A DNA stretch of 64,000 bases from Palsa-504 sp963839095 (GTDB lineage Bacteria; Actinomycetota; Actinomycetes; Streptosporangiales; Streptosporangiaceae): contig CAWIUF010000023.1 in NCBI GenBank assembly GCA_963839095.1, positions 11,564-75,563 of the forward strand, in the 5' to 3' direction. The translations under genes and the position numbers were made by a program. The notes under the pieces were generated by a model. The model was given only the letters and a program-made list of their open reading frames with translations, did not search any database and was not told the origin of the DNA. Positions 28,444-37,104 of the stretch are shown one piece after another. Numbering within the stretch: position 1 is the stretch's first letter; each line of letters opens with the position of its first letter.

Positions 28444-28893
28444 CTATTCGGCCGCCAGGACCTCGAACGCCGGGTGCTTGGGCGCGATGGCGCGGAGCTG
28501 CTCGTCGGTGGAATCCGGCCCGGTGCCCTCGAAGAAGATGCCGACCTCGGCCTTCCACCGGCGGAGGTAGGCGCGGAGAACCGGTATCTTCTCCTCCTCG
28601 GTCAGCTCGCGGCCGCGGAAGCCCTCGGCGCCGCGGCCGAGCCGGAGCTCGCCGGTGCCCGCCACCCGCAGGTTGCGCACCCACTGGGTCTCGCCCCGGG
28701 GCGCGACCAGATACCGGCGGCCCTCGTAGGTGAGCAGGTTGACCGGCGTGGTGCGCCACTCGCCGCTGGTCCGGCCCTTCACCGCCAGGACCCGCGACCC
28801 CATGACGCTCATCCCGCGCTTGGTGAGGAACGCCACCAGCTGGTTGAAGACGTTGCGCGTGAACCAGCCGGGTGCCCGGTAGTGATCGGCCAT
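28444..28893 (-). CDS. Deazaflavin (F420)-dependent nitroreductase family protein
   Basis: A 149-residue split-barrel protein of the DUF385/Ddn family. The family core is GSRVLAVKGRTSGEWRTTPVNLL followed by YLVAPRGETQWVRNLRVAG. Members bind F420H2, or F420 analogues, and reduce quinones, nitro compounds or other small molecules. ATG 28893 is chosen because MADHYRAPGWFTRNVFNQ matches the family start. It is followed at 28919 by another split-barrel gene on the same strand. Intact. Confidence 0.88.
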   Translation of the reverse strand: MADHYRAPGWFTRNVFNQLVAFLTKRGMSVMGSRVLAVKGRTSGEWRTTPVNLLTYEGRRYLVAPRGETQWVRNLRVAGTGELRLGRGAEGFRGRELTEEEKIPVLRAYLRRWKAEVGIFFEGTGPDSTDEQLRAIAPKHPAFEVLAAE

Positions 28894-28918
28894 GACGGCC
28901 AGCCTAGTGAGTACCGGC

Positions 28919-29332
28919 CTAGCTGGGAATCGTCCAGGCGCTTTGCGGGGTGATGCGCAGGGCCACGCCGTAGGCGTCGTCATACCACTGCGGGGTCTGG
29001 CCCATCTCGGTGATCTGCGCGGCGTACTTGCCCAGGAACCCCGGGAACTTTGATGGGATGGGCGCATCGGGCACCCGTTCGGCCCGGCCTGAGATGACCA
29101 CCACGTCCCCGCCCTCGGGTGACGAGTTGAAGTGCACCGCGACCTGGTCGTTGGCCTGGAGGTGACGCAGCTTGGCCCCGTCGTTCAGGCTGTAGACGGT
29201 GATGACCGCGCCGTCCCAGACGAACCAGACCGGGCGGGGCGCCGGCCGCCCGGCCGGGGTCACGGTGGTCAGCCAGGCGATCAGGTCACCGGTCAGGTGA
29301 CGCTCGATCCGTTCGGTGAGCTCGAATGCCAT
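28919..29332 (-). CDS. Split-barrel (pyridoxamine-5'-phosphate-oxidase-like) F420/FMN protein
   Basis: A 137-residue PPOX-class protein. It starts MAFELTERIERHLTGDLIAWLTTVTPAGRPAPRPVWFVW, the usual first strands, and has AVHFNSSPEGGDVVVISGRAE as the cofactor-side strands. Actinobacterial members are mostly F420-dependent reductases; FMN is also possible. It lies 25 bp upstream of the Ddn-like gene and may be cotranscribed with it. Intact. Confidence 0.88.
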   Translation of the reverse strand: MAFELTERIERHLTGDLIAWLTTVTPAGRPAPRPVWFVWDGAVITVYSLNDGAKLRHLQANDQVAVHFNSSPEGGDVVVISGRAERVPDAPIPSKFPGFLGKYAAQITEMGQTPQWYDDAYGVALRITPQSAWTIPS

Positions 29333-29353
29333 GCCGCTTATTGTCGCTCGCGG

Positions 29354-30130
29354 TCAGGCGGCCGGGGCGGGCAGCCTGCCGGTTTGCGGGTCACGGCCGG
29401 TCAGGCAGTAGAGGCGCCCGGTGGGGTCGGCCATCGTGGTCCAGTGGCTGGATGCCGACACGATCCGCGCGCCGGACGCGGCGTGCCGGGCGGCCAGGAG
29501 CTCGCGGCTGGCGCAGGCGAAGTCGACGTGGCCCGTGACCTGGTCGAGCGGGTCCGCGTGGTCACGGCGCTGGAGCAGCAGCCTGATCGGCATGCGGGCG
29601 GGGCGGTCCAGGTAGGCGAACTCGGGGCGGGTCCCGGCCCGCAGGTCCCAGCCGGTCAGGGCGGCCCAGAACGCGCATTCCCGCTCGAAGGCGTCCGGCG
29701 GGATGTCCAGGCACAGCTGGTCCGCGCGGCTGGCGCCCCCGGTATCCAGGCTGGCGGGCCGCGGCACCGTGTTCTCCCCGTGCCAGCGCACCAGGCAGAA
29801 CGTGAACCCGCCGGGGCTGCCCATGATGACCAGGCCTTCGCTGGCGTGCCGCACGGTGGCGCCGAGCGCGACCGCGCGGTCCGCCGCCTGGTCCACGGTC
29901 CCGGCCGCGGGATCGGCGTGCAGGTCCAGGTGGCAGCCGCCGCTGCCGTCGGCGGTGCGCTGCACCCGCAGGTAGGCGTCCCCGTCCGGGGGCAGCAGGG
30001 TCGCGAACTCCCCCGCCGCGCCGCGGAACGGCGACAGGTCGCTGCCGGTCACCTCGCGCCAGAACGCCACCCCGGCGTCGAACGCCTCGGCGGGGAAGTC
30101 CAGGAACAGGGTGAGCCAGCGGAACAGCAC
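29354..30130 (-). CDS. Two-domain VOC (glyoxalase-like) protein
   Basis: A 258-residue protein with two similar VOC modules, residues about 5-120 and 140-245. The first reads LTLFLDFPAEAFDAGVAFWREVTG; the second reads QLCLDIPPDAFERECAFWAALTGWDL. Both contain the phrase TGSDL/TGWDL and a closing MGSPGGFTFCL or MADPTGRLYCL strand. Typical metal ligands are not all visible, so it may be a binding protein rather than an enzyme. It sits 21 bp upstream of the 29332 gene, same strand. Intact. Confidence 0.82.
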   Translation of the reverse strand: MLFRWLTLFLDFPAEAFDAGVAFWREVTGSDLSPFRGAAGEFATLLPPDGDAYLRVQRTADGSGGCHLDLHADPAAGTVDQAADRAVALGATVRHASEGLVIMGSPGGFTFCLVRWHGENTVPRPASLDTGGASRADQLCLDIPPDAFERECAFWAALTGWDLRAGTRPEFAYLDRPARMPIRLLLQRRDHADPLDQVTGHVDFACASRELLAARHAASGARIVSASSHWTTMADPTGRLYCLTGRDPQTGRLPAPAA

Positions 30131-30225
30131 GTTCCCCAGGATGCCCTACCGGGACGGGGAAGATCCGCGCGGGTCGTGCGGTTCTGATGCGGCGGGGGAA
30201 GCGATGCGAGAGAGGTGGAGGACCC

Positions 30226-30620
30226 GTGGCTGTTGCCCTCGACGAGGTGACCCGCAAGCTCCTGGACGGCAAGAACTTCGCGTCCGTGGCCACGCTGAAC
30301 CCGGACGGCGGCCCGCAGGCCTCGTGGTGTGGATCCTGCGTGACGGCGACACCGTGCTGTTCTCGGCCATCGCGACCCGGCGCAAGGTGCTGAACCTGGC
30401 CCGGGACCCGCGGGTCAGCCTGACCGTGTTCGACACCGCCAACCCGTACCAGTCGGCCGAGATCCGCGGCACCGCCGAGGTGACCGAGGACCCGGGCAAG
30501 CGGCTCCCCCGGGAGCTGTCGCAGAAGTACCTCGGCGAGGACCCGCCGCCGGAGCCCGACGAGGTGGCCCGCGTGATCGTCCGGGTGGTGCCGGAGCGGG
30601 TCAACAGCTTCTCGCCCTGA
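30226..30620 (+). CDS. PPOX-class F420-dependent oxidoreductase (one frameshift near 30325)
   Basis: A split-barrel protein of about 131 residues. It begins VAVALDEVTRKLLDGKNFASVATLNPDGGPQAS and continues WILRDGDTVLFSAIATRRKVLNLARDPRVSL, the classical Rv1155-like sequence. Such proteins bind F420 or FMN. One G is missing near 30325 in the QASVVWI codons. GTG 30226 has GGTGGAGG seven bases upstream. It is divergent from the VOC gene at 30130. Confidence 0.87.
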
Positions 30621-30657
30621 GGTTTCTTGTCCTGAGGCTTCTTGGCGGGACGGGGCG

Positions 30658-31062
30658 TCAGCCGGGCAGGGGCTCCCCCGGGGTGAACAGCGTCAGCTGC
30701 ATCCCGTCGGGGGCCTCGAGCCGGGCGTTGCGGTCGCCCCAGGGGGTCAGGACCGGCGGTGCGACCGGAACGGCGCCCGCCTCGGCGAGCTTGCGGGCGG
30801 TGGCCTCGCTGTCCGCGACGCGGAGGGCGAACCGGACCGTCCCGGATACGCGGCGCCCGGCCTCGGCCGCGTCCACGGTCTCGGCCTGGGCTTCGTCGAG
30901 CAGTTCCAGTACCGCCCGGCCCGCGTCCAGGGCCACCACTCGCCCGGAGTCCGAACTCCAGTCGGCCAGCTGCTCCAGCCCCAGGGTGTCGCGGTAGAAC
31001 GCCAGGGCCTGGTCGAAATCCTGCACGGTGAACGCGAGGCGCAGTTCTGTCACGTCAGCCAT
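30658..31062 (-). CDS. VOC-family protein
   Basis: A 134-residue single VOC domain: LRLAFTVQDFDQALAFYRDTLGLEQL opens it and RLEAPDGMQLTLFTP closes it, with VRFALRVADSEATARKL in the middle. This form is common among stress- or antibiotic-related glyoxalase-fold proteins. It converges on the PPOX gene at 30620. Intact. The substrate cannot be assigned. Confidence 0.85.
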   Translation of the reverse strand: MADVTELRLAFTVQDFDQALAFYRDTLGLEQLADWSSDSGRVVALDAGRAVLELLDEAQAETVDAAEAGRRVSGTVRFALRVADSEATARKLAEAGAVPVAPPVLTPWGDRNARLEAPDGMQLTLFTPGEPLPG

Positions 31063-31231
31063 GCTCTGACCCTATGGCTCGCAGCACCGTGAAGGTGCCG
31101 TCGGGCTGACGATCGAAGTACGCGGTGCTGAAATCGGCGAGGCGGCCGCAGTCGCATCGCCGCGGGCGAGGGGGCGGGACGTCGCAGTTGCTCGATCCGA
31201 GGGCGGCCGGGTTCTGGTCGGGGAGGCGGAT

Positions 31232-33065
31232 TCAGATCGGGTAGCGGGTGGGTTCGGTGGTGTAGGTCCGTCCGGAGGGCGTGGTCCACCGGAAGGTCCC
31301 GTCGGGGAGCTGGTCCACTTTCCACCGGGGGTGCTGCTTGAGCCGGTGGTCATGCCGGCACTTCGGGCCGGCGTTACAAAGGCAGGTCCGGCCGCCCGCT
31401 TCGTACGGGGTGTTGTGCTCGAAGTCGCAGGTCGCGGCGGGCCGACGGCAGACCGGGCTGGTACAGGTGGCATGCCGGACCTGGGCCAGGTGCCGGAGCT
31501 TGACCCCGGGATCGTGGCCTTTGGCCTGGAACCGGTGGTCGCAGGTCTCGGTGGTGAGCGGGTGGAGCTCGATGATCAGGTCCGGGCCGTCTCCGGGGGT
31601 GCGCAGCCGCCAGGTCCCGTACCCGCCCGGCGGTCCTTCCCGCCTCTCGGCGGTGAAGCTGAACCCGGCCGGTCCGTCCCTGACCCCGCCGGGCGTCCCT
31701 GGTTTCTTCCGTTTCCCGCGTCCCTTGGGTGCGGGCCGGGCGCATCCGTGCGCTACGGCGTGTCCCTGCTCGTCGGTGACCGTCGCGCACCAGGTCGTCC
31801 TGGGGTTCCGGGCCGCCGCGCCGGCGAGGTCCCGGGCCAGCCAGGGATCGATGGGACCGATCCCGCCCAGCTCTCCGGGCCGGTCCGCCAGCCGGGCCAG
31901 CGTCACCAGCGGGACCGTCAGGGTGCCCCGCACCGCGAACCCGGCTGGGACCACCCCAGCACCAGGACCGCCGGACCCGGACGATCGCGGCCCGGCGGGG
32001 TCGCTGCCACCTGGGCCGGCCGCCATCCGGGCCATCTGTCCCGCCGTTACCGCCGTCCGTGTTGCGGCTGCCTCGCCCGGTGCCACCGGCCGGGAGTCCT
32101 TGCCTAGCAGCAGGTCCAGGTACGCACGGGCCCGCAGTTCGTCCATCGAGCCCTCAAGCCCGGCCTCGCGCAGCTCATGCGCCCACGCGGTAATCCGCTG
32201 ATCGGCGGCCAGCACCTCGGCGGGCGGCAGCTCCCGGCCCATCAGCGCCGCGTTCCCGCAGTCCTCGGCCCACCGCTGAACCCGGGCGTCCTTCTGCGCG
32301 GCTTCCCGCCGGCTGCGGGCCTTCTCCGGGGCGACGTCCATCACCGCCCGGGCGATCGCGTGCCGCAGCCCGCCCGGGGTCAGCCGCCCGGCCCGGCCCA
32401 GCACCAGCTGCTCCGCCGCCCGGGCCTCGGCCGGGTCCAGCGGGGCGGTCGCGAACACGATGATCTTCACCCGGGACTCCGCCAGGCGGCCGGCCAGGAA
32501 CAGCCCCATCGTGCCCGGCAGCTTCACCGCCAGGTCATGCGCCCGGCTCCATCAGCTCCTCCGCCGCGCCCCGGTGCTCCGCGAACAGCATCCGCAGCTC
32601 ATCCACCGCGAACTCATCCCACACCGGCGGCATCCCCGACCGCTCGTCAGCCGCGCAGTCCGGCTCGGGCCGCCGCCGGATGAACTCCGCCACCGCCGCG
32701 TGCTTGCGGGCGCAGGCGTACGCCTCAACCCGGTCCCAGGCGGAGACCACCCCGTCGAGCTCGTTATCCGAGAGACCGGAATACCGGTTGTCCTCTCCGG
32801 CCGCGAGCTCGGCGAAGAACGCCAGCGTCCCGCCGCCGGGCAGCGCATCGAGCGGGTTCCCCGCCGCGAACCCGGCCGCGCCGCCTGCCCACTCCCCTGG
32901 CTCCGGGTCGGGCTCCTCGTCCTCGTCACCGAGGGCGGGCGGCTCGTCATCGGGCGCGGTGGCATCACACCACGCCTCCCACTCCGCCGCCGACATCCAG
33001 TCGGGGGCGGGAAGAGGGTCGCCGGGCTCTGGGGCGGGATCCGCGTGAGCCGGTCCTGGAGGCAT
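31232..33065 (-). CDS. DUF222 / 13E12-type HNH endonuclease (one frameshift near 32533)
   Basis: A protein of about 611 residues of the REP13E12/DUF222 family: an acidic N-terminal tail, the DUF222 helical region (residues ~70-400) and a C-terminal HNH nuclease motif. The motif runs CTSPVCRRPAATCDFEHN, then GGRTCLCNAGPKCRHDH, with paired Cys ligands and the catalytic His. One extra base near 32533 separates the halves; they rejoin as EELMEPGHDLAVKLPG. ATG 33065 has GGGAGG upstream, which decides the start. These genes are often multicopy and linked with DNA damage response or mobility in mycobacteria. The promoter region here is unusually AT-rich. Confidence 0.9.
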
Positions 33066-33096
33066 GACACCTCCCTCGTTCGGGAGAATTGATCTA

Positions 33097-33127
33097 TCGA
33101 ACATTATAGCGAAAAACAGCCTGTCAA
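33097..33127 (-). promoter_or_regulatory. Promoter with consensus TATAAT and degenerate SOS-box
   Basis: On the minus strand TTGACA (33127-33122) and a perfect TATAAT (33108-33103) lie upstream of the HNH gene, although their 13-bp spacing is short. TCGAAC-ATTA-TAGCGA (33097-33112) matches the actinobacterial LexA box TCGAAC-N4-GTTCGA at 9 of 12 positions and covers the -10. The 60 bp around it are strikingly AT-rich for this genome. Confidence 0.45.
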
Positions 33128-33325
33128 GCAATGAACTTAGCTACCGGAATGGGCGTGTCGCGACGGACGCGAGCCGGGAAGGCGGGCCAAAGGAGGGACC
33201 GCCCAGCCGGGGATCGCGGCCAGGCAATGCTGAGGTTCGTGGGACTGATGTTCCCGCGGTCGCTGGCGTGTGTTACCGAGCGTGCGGAAACCTCGGACGG
33301 GTCCGTCGCTCTGGGTCTTAGGGGG

Positions 33326-34147
33326 TTACGGGCCTAGGTCCCAGAGGAGGCGGTAGTAGCGGGTGCGGGCGGGGTCGGGGGCAATGCCGTAGGCGTCGAG
33401 CAGGGGGGTCTCCCAGCCGGGGCCGTAGTTCCAGGTCGCGCTCCAGGTGGCGACGGCCAGGTCGGCCCAGCGGTCGGCGACGCCCAGCGCGCCGAGGTCG
33501 ACGTGGCCGGACCAGCGGCCGTCGTCGGTCAGCAGCGTGTTGGGGGCGCAGCTGTCGCCGTGGCAGACGACGAGCCGGTCGTCGGGCGGGGGGTCGGCGA
33601 GCTGGCTCAGGGCCTGCGGCACGTCCAGGTGCCGGTGCTCGGGGTGCCACCGGGCCGGGTCGATCAGGCCCTGGGCGGCCCGGCGGCGGGCGTCGGCTAG
33701 CTGGTCGCGGGCGGTCCAGGAGAACGGGCAGTCCCGCACCGGCAGCGCCTCGTGCAGGGCGCGCAGGCCCTGGCCGATGGCGGTGACCGCGGTCCGCGGG
33801 TCGGCCGTCCAGCGATCGGCGACCGCCATCTGCCCCGGCAGGGCGCGGGTGAGGATCCACGTTCCGGCCGGGTCGGTGCCCTCGCCGAGCAGGTGCGGGA
33901 CCGGGGTGTAGCGGGCGGCCCAGCGCAGCCGGGCGGCTTCGGCCGCCAGGTCGAGGCCGCTGCCGGCCGGGGCCCACTTCACGAACCGGCGTCGGCGGCC
34001 GGTGCCGAGCGCGAACGTGAGGCCGTCGAGTTCGTTGACCCAGACCAGGGTGAGCGGGTCGTCGCCCGCGAGGGCCAGGACGGGCGGCGGCACGCTGGTA
34101 CCCGGAGGCAGTGGCCCGTTACCGGGAAGCGGCGATCCGCTCGGCAC
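33326..34147 (-). CDS. Aminoglycoside phosphotransferase, APH(3')-like
   Basis: A 273-residue kinase-fold protein. The Brenner motif LVVCHGDSCAPNTLL contains the catalytic Asp and the following Asn. HVDLGALGVADRWADLAVA carries the metal-binding Asp and the APH(3')-type D-x-x-x-D-L-A stretch. The N-lobe holds a candidate ATP-binding Lys in RRRRFVKWAPAG. Length and motif order match APH(3') enzymes that phosphorylate the 3'-OH of kanamycin-type drugs. Whether this one gives resistance or acts on a cell metabolite cannot be told. The gene is alone, 13 bp after the CoA-binding gene on the same strand. Intact. Confidence 0.88.
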   Translation of the reverse strand: MPSGSPLPGNGPLPPGTSVPPPVLALAGDDPLTLVWVNELDGLTFALGTGRRRRFVKWAPAGSGLDLAAEAARLRWAARYTPVPHLLGEGTDPAGTWILTRALPGQMAVADRWTADPRTAVTAIGQGLRALHEALPVRDCPFSWTARDQLADARRRAAQGLIDPARWHPEHRHLDVPQALSQLADPPPDDRLVVCHGDSCAPNTLLTDDGRWSGHVDLGALGVADRWADLAVATWSATWNYGPGWETPLLDAYGIAPDPARTRYYRLLWDLGP

Positions 34148-34159
34148 TGGACTGGCCGC

Positions 34160-34585
34160 CTAACCAGGGACGGGGGCGTCCAGCTGGAGGCGGCGCTGCT
34201 CGATGACCAGGCAGCGGTCCTCGACGTAGAGCAGGCCGGCGTCCTCGGCGATGGCCCGGGCCTCGGCCGAGGCGATGCCCAGCTGCAGCCACAGCGCGGT
34301 GGCGCCCGCCGCGACCGCCTGGCGGGCGATGTCGGGGGTCTGGCCGGAGGGCCGGAACACGTCGACCAGGCCGACCTGCTCGGGGATTCCGGCCAGGGTC
34401 CGGTAGACGGGCTCGCCGAGGAGCTGGTCGGCGTGCGGGTTGACCGGGATGATCCGCCAGCCGTGCTGCTGCATGTGAGCGGGCACCGAGTGCGCCGCCT
34501 TGTACGGGGAACGGCTCGCCCCGACCACGGTGATGGTGTCGTAGCGGGTCAGGATGTGTTCGACGATGGCGTCGGTGTCGGTCAC
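34160..34585 (-). CDS. CoA-binding protein (YccU-like)
   Basis: A 141-residue Rossmann-fold CoA_binding_2 domain. It has YDTITVVGASRSPYKAAHSVPAHMQQHGWRI, then INPHADQLLGEPVY-type sequence and VDVFRPSGQTPDIARQAVAAGATALWLQLG. Small proteins of this kind bind CoA; their role is unclear. The GTG start at 34585 overlaps the aldo/keto reductase stop (GTGA), so the two are translationally coupled. Intact. Confidence 0.9.
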   Translation of the reverse strand: MTDTDAIVEHILTRYDTITVVGASRSPYKAAHSVPAHMQQHGWRIIPVNPHADQLLGEPVYRTLAGIPEQVGLVDVFRPSGQTPDIARQAVAAGATALWLQLGIASAEARAIAEDAGLLYVEDRCLVIEQRRLQLDAPVPG

Positions 34586-35583
34586 CTCGTCACCATAACC
34601 GTCGGCTGAAGCGAGCCCGGGCCAGCCGGGGTAGGGTCGGCCGGGCCGGTGACCGGGCGGAACCGGTCCGCGGCGGTGCACAGGGCCTGGTACTCGTCCT
34701 CGGTGAGGTCGATGTCGGCGGCCGCGACGTTGCTCTCGAGCTGCCCGACGCTGGAGGCGCCGGGGATGGCGACCACCCCGGGGCGGCGGATGGCCCAGGC
34801 CAGCGCGATCTGGGCCGGGGTGGCGGAATGCGCGTCCGCCACCTCGCGCAGGGCCGCGATCAGGCCGGCGGCCCGGTCGAGGTTCTCCGGCAGGAACAGC
34901 GGGCTGGCGGCCCGGAGGCTGTTGCCCGGGCGGCTGTCCCGGTGGTACCGGCCGGAGAGCAGCCCCTGGGCGAGCGGGCTGTAGGCGATCACGACGTGGC
35001 CGGTCGAGGCGGCGAACGGCAGCAGGTCCCGCTCCGCGGACCGGTCCACGAGGTTGTAGCGGACCTGGTTGCTCAGCACGCGGCTGCCCAGCGCCTGCTC
35101 GGCGGTGCGCCAGCGGTCCAGCGAGTAGTTGCTGACGCCGACCTCGCTGACCAGCCCGACCCGCTGCAGCGCGCGCATGCCGCGCATGAGCGACCCGTCC
35201 CGGACCAGCGGGTTCGGCTGGTGCACCTGGTACAGGTCGAGGCGGCGGACGCCGAGGCGGTTCGCGCTGGCCACCGCGCGCTGCTCGACGACCGGGGCGA
35301 CCGGGAGCACCGGGAGGATCTTGGTCGCCAGGAAGACCGACTCCCGGTCCTGCGCCAGCCTCTCCCCCAGGGCCGCGCCGAGGATCCGCTCGCTGCGGCC
35401 GAAACCGTAGATCTCCGCGGTGTCGAACAAGGTCACGCCCAGTTCCAGCGCGCGGCGCACGATGGCGTGCGCCTCCTGCCCGGCGTAGTCCCGGCCGTAG
35501 CCCCACTCCCGGGAACCGAACTGCCAGGTGCCCAGGCCGATCCGGGAAACCGGGGTCGCGGTGCCGGCGCTCAGGTAACGCAT
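34582..35583 (-). CDS. Aldo/keto reductase
   Basis: A 333-residue NADPH-dependent reductase. Catalytic Asp and Tyr are in LFDTAEIYG, Lys in FLATKILPV, His in DLYQVHQPN. The cofactor segment AIPGASSVGQLESN is near the C-terminus. ATG 35583 is chosen because MRYLSAGTATPVSRIGLGTWQFG fits the start of YajO/YdjG-type members. It is the first gene of a pair with the CoA-binding protein. Unlike the reductase at 3025, it is free of frameshifts. Substrate unknown. Confidence 0.92.
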   Translation of the reverse strand: MRYLSAGTATPVSRIGLGTWQFGSREWGYGRDYAGQEAHAIVRRALELGVTLFDTAEIYGFGRSERILGAALGERLAQDRESVFLATKILPVLPVAPVVEQRAVASANRLGVRRLDLYQVHQPNPLVRDGSLMRGMRALQRVGLVSEVGVSNYSLDRWRTAEQALGSRVLSNQVRYNLVDRSAERDLLPFAASTGHVVIAYSPLAQGLLSGRYHRDSRPGNSLRAASPLFLPENLDRAAGLIAALREVADAHSATPAQIALAWAIRRPGVVAIPGASSVGQLESNVAAADIDLTEDEYQALCTAADRFRPVTGPADPTPAGPGSLQPTVMVTR

Positions 35584-35605
35584 GAGACCTAGTGTGCGCC
35601 CCGCG

Positions 35606-36097
35606 CTACCACCGGAGCCGGGCGATCTGGTCGTAATCGGCCGAAGCGTAACCAACCAGCCCCTCGGACAGGGCGAAGATCCATTCCGTCACGCCCAGGG
35701 ACAGCGCCAGGCGACTGCACCGGGAGCAGAAGTGCGGCTCGTCCTGCCGGAGCGAGTCGTCCGCCTCCAGCCGGACGTAGATCAGCTTCGAGCCCTGCAG
35801 CATCCGCCAGCCGTCGCCCGCGCGTGCCAGCGTGATCGCCCGCTGCTCGGCGTGCGTCCGGCAGCGGTCATGATCCCCGGTCTCCCCGAACTTGCAGTAG
35901 CAGTGATCCTCGCCGGGGAACGGAACTCCGTTCGTCCCCCAGGCCAGCAGGCTCTCGCCCTTCACCAGCACCGCCGCGTAGCGGGTCTGCGCGTGGGAAT
36001 CCTTGGCCAGCTCCGCCGCCCGCTGGACCATCTGCTCCGCTGCGGCGCTGTCCTGGCGATTCAGTGGCCGCCATAGCGGCCCCTGCCCTGATTGCAT
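35606..36097 (-). CDS. Cytidine-deaminase-fold protein
   Basis: A 163-residue protein of the CMP/dCMP-deaminase superfamily: AAVLVKGESLLAWGTNG, the zinc/catalytic motif RTHAEQRAI (His-Ala-Glu), and the second zinc motif PHFCSRCSRLAL (Cys-x-x-Cys). A stretch HCYCKFGETGDHDRC between the strands adds three extra Cys/His that are not usual in the family. Possible substrates are nucleotides, tRNA bases or other amines. ATG 36097 is preferred to the in-frame GTG at 36106 because GGAAAGG lies 8 bases before it. It stands 23 bp upstream of the aldo/keto reductase start on the same strand. Confidence 0.75.
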   Translation of the reverse strand: MQSGQGPLWRPLNRQDSAAAEQMVQRAAELAKDSHAQTRYAAVLVKGESLLAWGTNGVPFPGEDHCYCKFGETGDHDRCRTHAEQRAITLARAGDGWRMLQGSKLIYVRLEADDSLRQDEPHFCSRCSRLALSLGVTEWIFALSEGLVGYASADYDQIARLRW

Positions 36098-36190
36098 GCC
36101 CACCACCTTTCCGCGTGAACGTGTACGACCGTAGGTGTCCCGACCGGGCCTGGTAAACCCTCGGCGAGTACGGCGTTTCCGGGCGAAGCG

Positions 36191-36604
36191 TCAGGGACGG
36201 GCATCGGCAGGCCATTCACCGGGGACTTCGTAGGCCTCGTCGTCTCCCGGCCAGGGCGGCATGGTCACGCCCACGGCCGTCAGCGGGCCGGCCGCGTCCG
36301 CGCGGAACTGGAAGTGGGTGCCGGCCGGAATCGACAGGCAGGTGCCGGGGCGCAGCGGCACCGTCTGGCGCCGCTCTCCCTGGCGCCGCCACATCTGGCC
36401 CTGGCCGGCCAGGATGTACCAGAGTTCTTCGACGGCGCGGTGGGCCACGGCCCGGGAGACCCGGCCGGGGGCCAGCTCGAAGTGCGCCATCGAGCCGCGG
36501 CCGAGCCGCAGCAGCTCCCGCACGTCCGAGCCGTCCGGCGCGATGGCGTCCGGCACCTCCGGCAGCTGCCTGGTGTCGAAACGCTGGTCGGCCTGTCCGC
36601 GCAC
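36191..36604 (-). CDS. Cupin-domain protein
   Basis: A 137-residue single cupin_2 barrel: RAVAHRAVEELWYILAGQGQMWRR (motif 1 with His-x-x-x-x-E) and RPGTCLSIPAGTHFQFRA (motif 2 with His). Metal ligands are therefore probably present. The group includes sensors, isomerases and dioxygenases, and no choice is possible here. No coupled neighbour. Intact. Confidence 0.82.
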   Translation of the reverse strand: MRGQADQRFDTRQLPEVPDAIAPDGSDVRELLRLGRGSMAHFELAPGRVSRAVAHRAVEELWYILAGQGQMWRRQGERRQTVPLRPGTCLSIPAGTHFQFRADAAGPLTAVGVTMPPWPGDDEAYEVPGEWPADARP

Positions 36605-36655
36605 GAACCGACCCTAACGGATCGGGTTCGCGCACGACAGACGGCGGGGTCCGGC

Positions 36656-37024
36656 TCAGAAGGCGGCCGGGGTGTTGTGGATCACGATCAGGCTGGCGAT
36701 CTTGCCGTCTCGGATCGTGAAGTAGTTAGTGAGGATGAGCTCGTCCGGCAGGTTTGTCTTGTCGTAGGTGCCGTCGTAGCGGGCGCGGACGATGGTAACG
36801 CCGTGGTGGTCGATGACCTCGGTGACGTCCATGGTGATGCTGTCGCCGGTGATCTCCTTAGCCACCCAGCGGCGGATGGCCTCGGCGCCCCAGAACTCCC
36901 GGTGGGCGTCGTTGACTAGAGCGTCGTCGGCGAAGGTGGCCATGATGGCATCCTCGTCGTGAGCGTTGACGGCGTTGATGTGCCCGGCGATGACGGTCTC
37001 GAGGCCGGTGGTGCTGGCGGTCAT
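36656..37024 (-). CDS. SnoaL-like / NTF2-fold polyketide-cyclase-type protein
   Basis: A 122-residue alpha+beta cone protein: VIAGHINAVNAHDEDAIMATFADDALVNDAHREFWG and the closing NYFTIRDGKIASLIVIHN are typical of the SnoaL_2 family. ATG 37024 has AAGGAG eight bases upstream. It is divergent from a MerR regulator whose promoter region has a clear operator, so this gene may be the main target of that regulator. An enzymatic or ligand-binding role is possible. Intact. Confidence 0.85.
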   Translation of the reverse strand: MTASTTGLETVIAGHINAVNAHDEDAIMATFADDALVNDAHREFWGAEAIRRWVAKEITGDSITMDVTEVIDHHGVTIVRARYDGTYDKTNLPDELILTNYFTIRDGKIASLIVIHNTPAAF

Positions 37025-37104
37025 GACGTGGCTCCTTTTCGTTTTCTTCCTGATGACCAGCCTCGGTGCTCCGTGCGCGGGAGAGTCAAGGCCGGGTTGC
37101 GCGA

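Noticed and set aside
31063..31231. Minus-strand peptide RRCDCGRLADFSTAYFDRQ followed by PDGTFTVLRAIG between the VOC and HNH genes
   Set aside because: It resembles a fragment of an HNH/DUF222 tail or a zinc-ribbon end, but it has no start and is only about 50 codons, so it is not called a gene.
33131..33325. Short plus-strand frames between the HNH promoter and the APH gene
   Set aside because: No ribosome site, no family similarity, irregular codon use; treated as non-coding.
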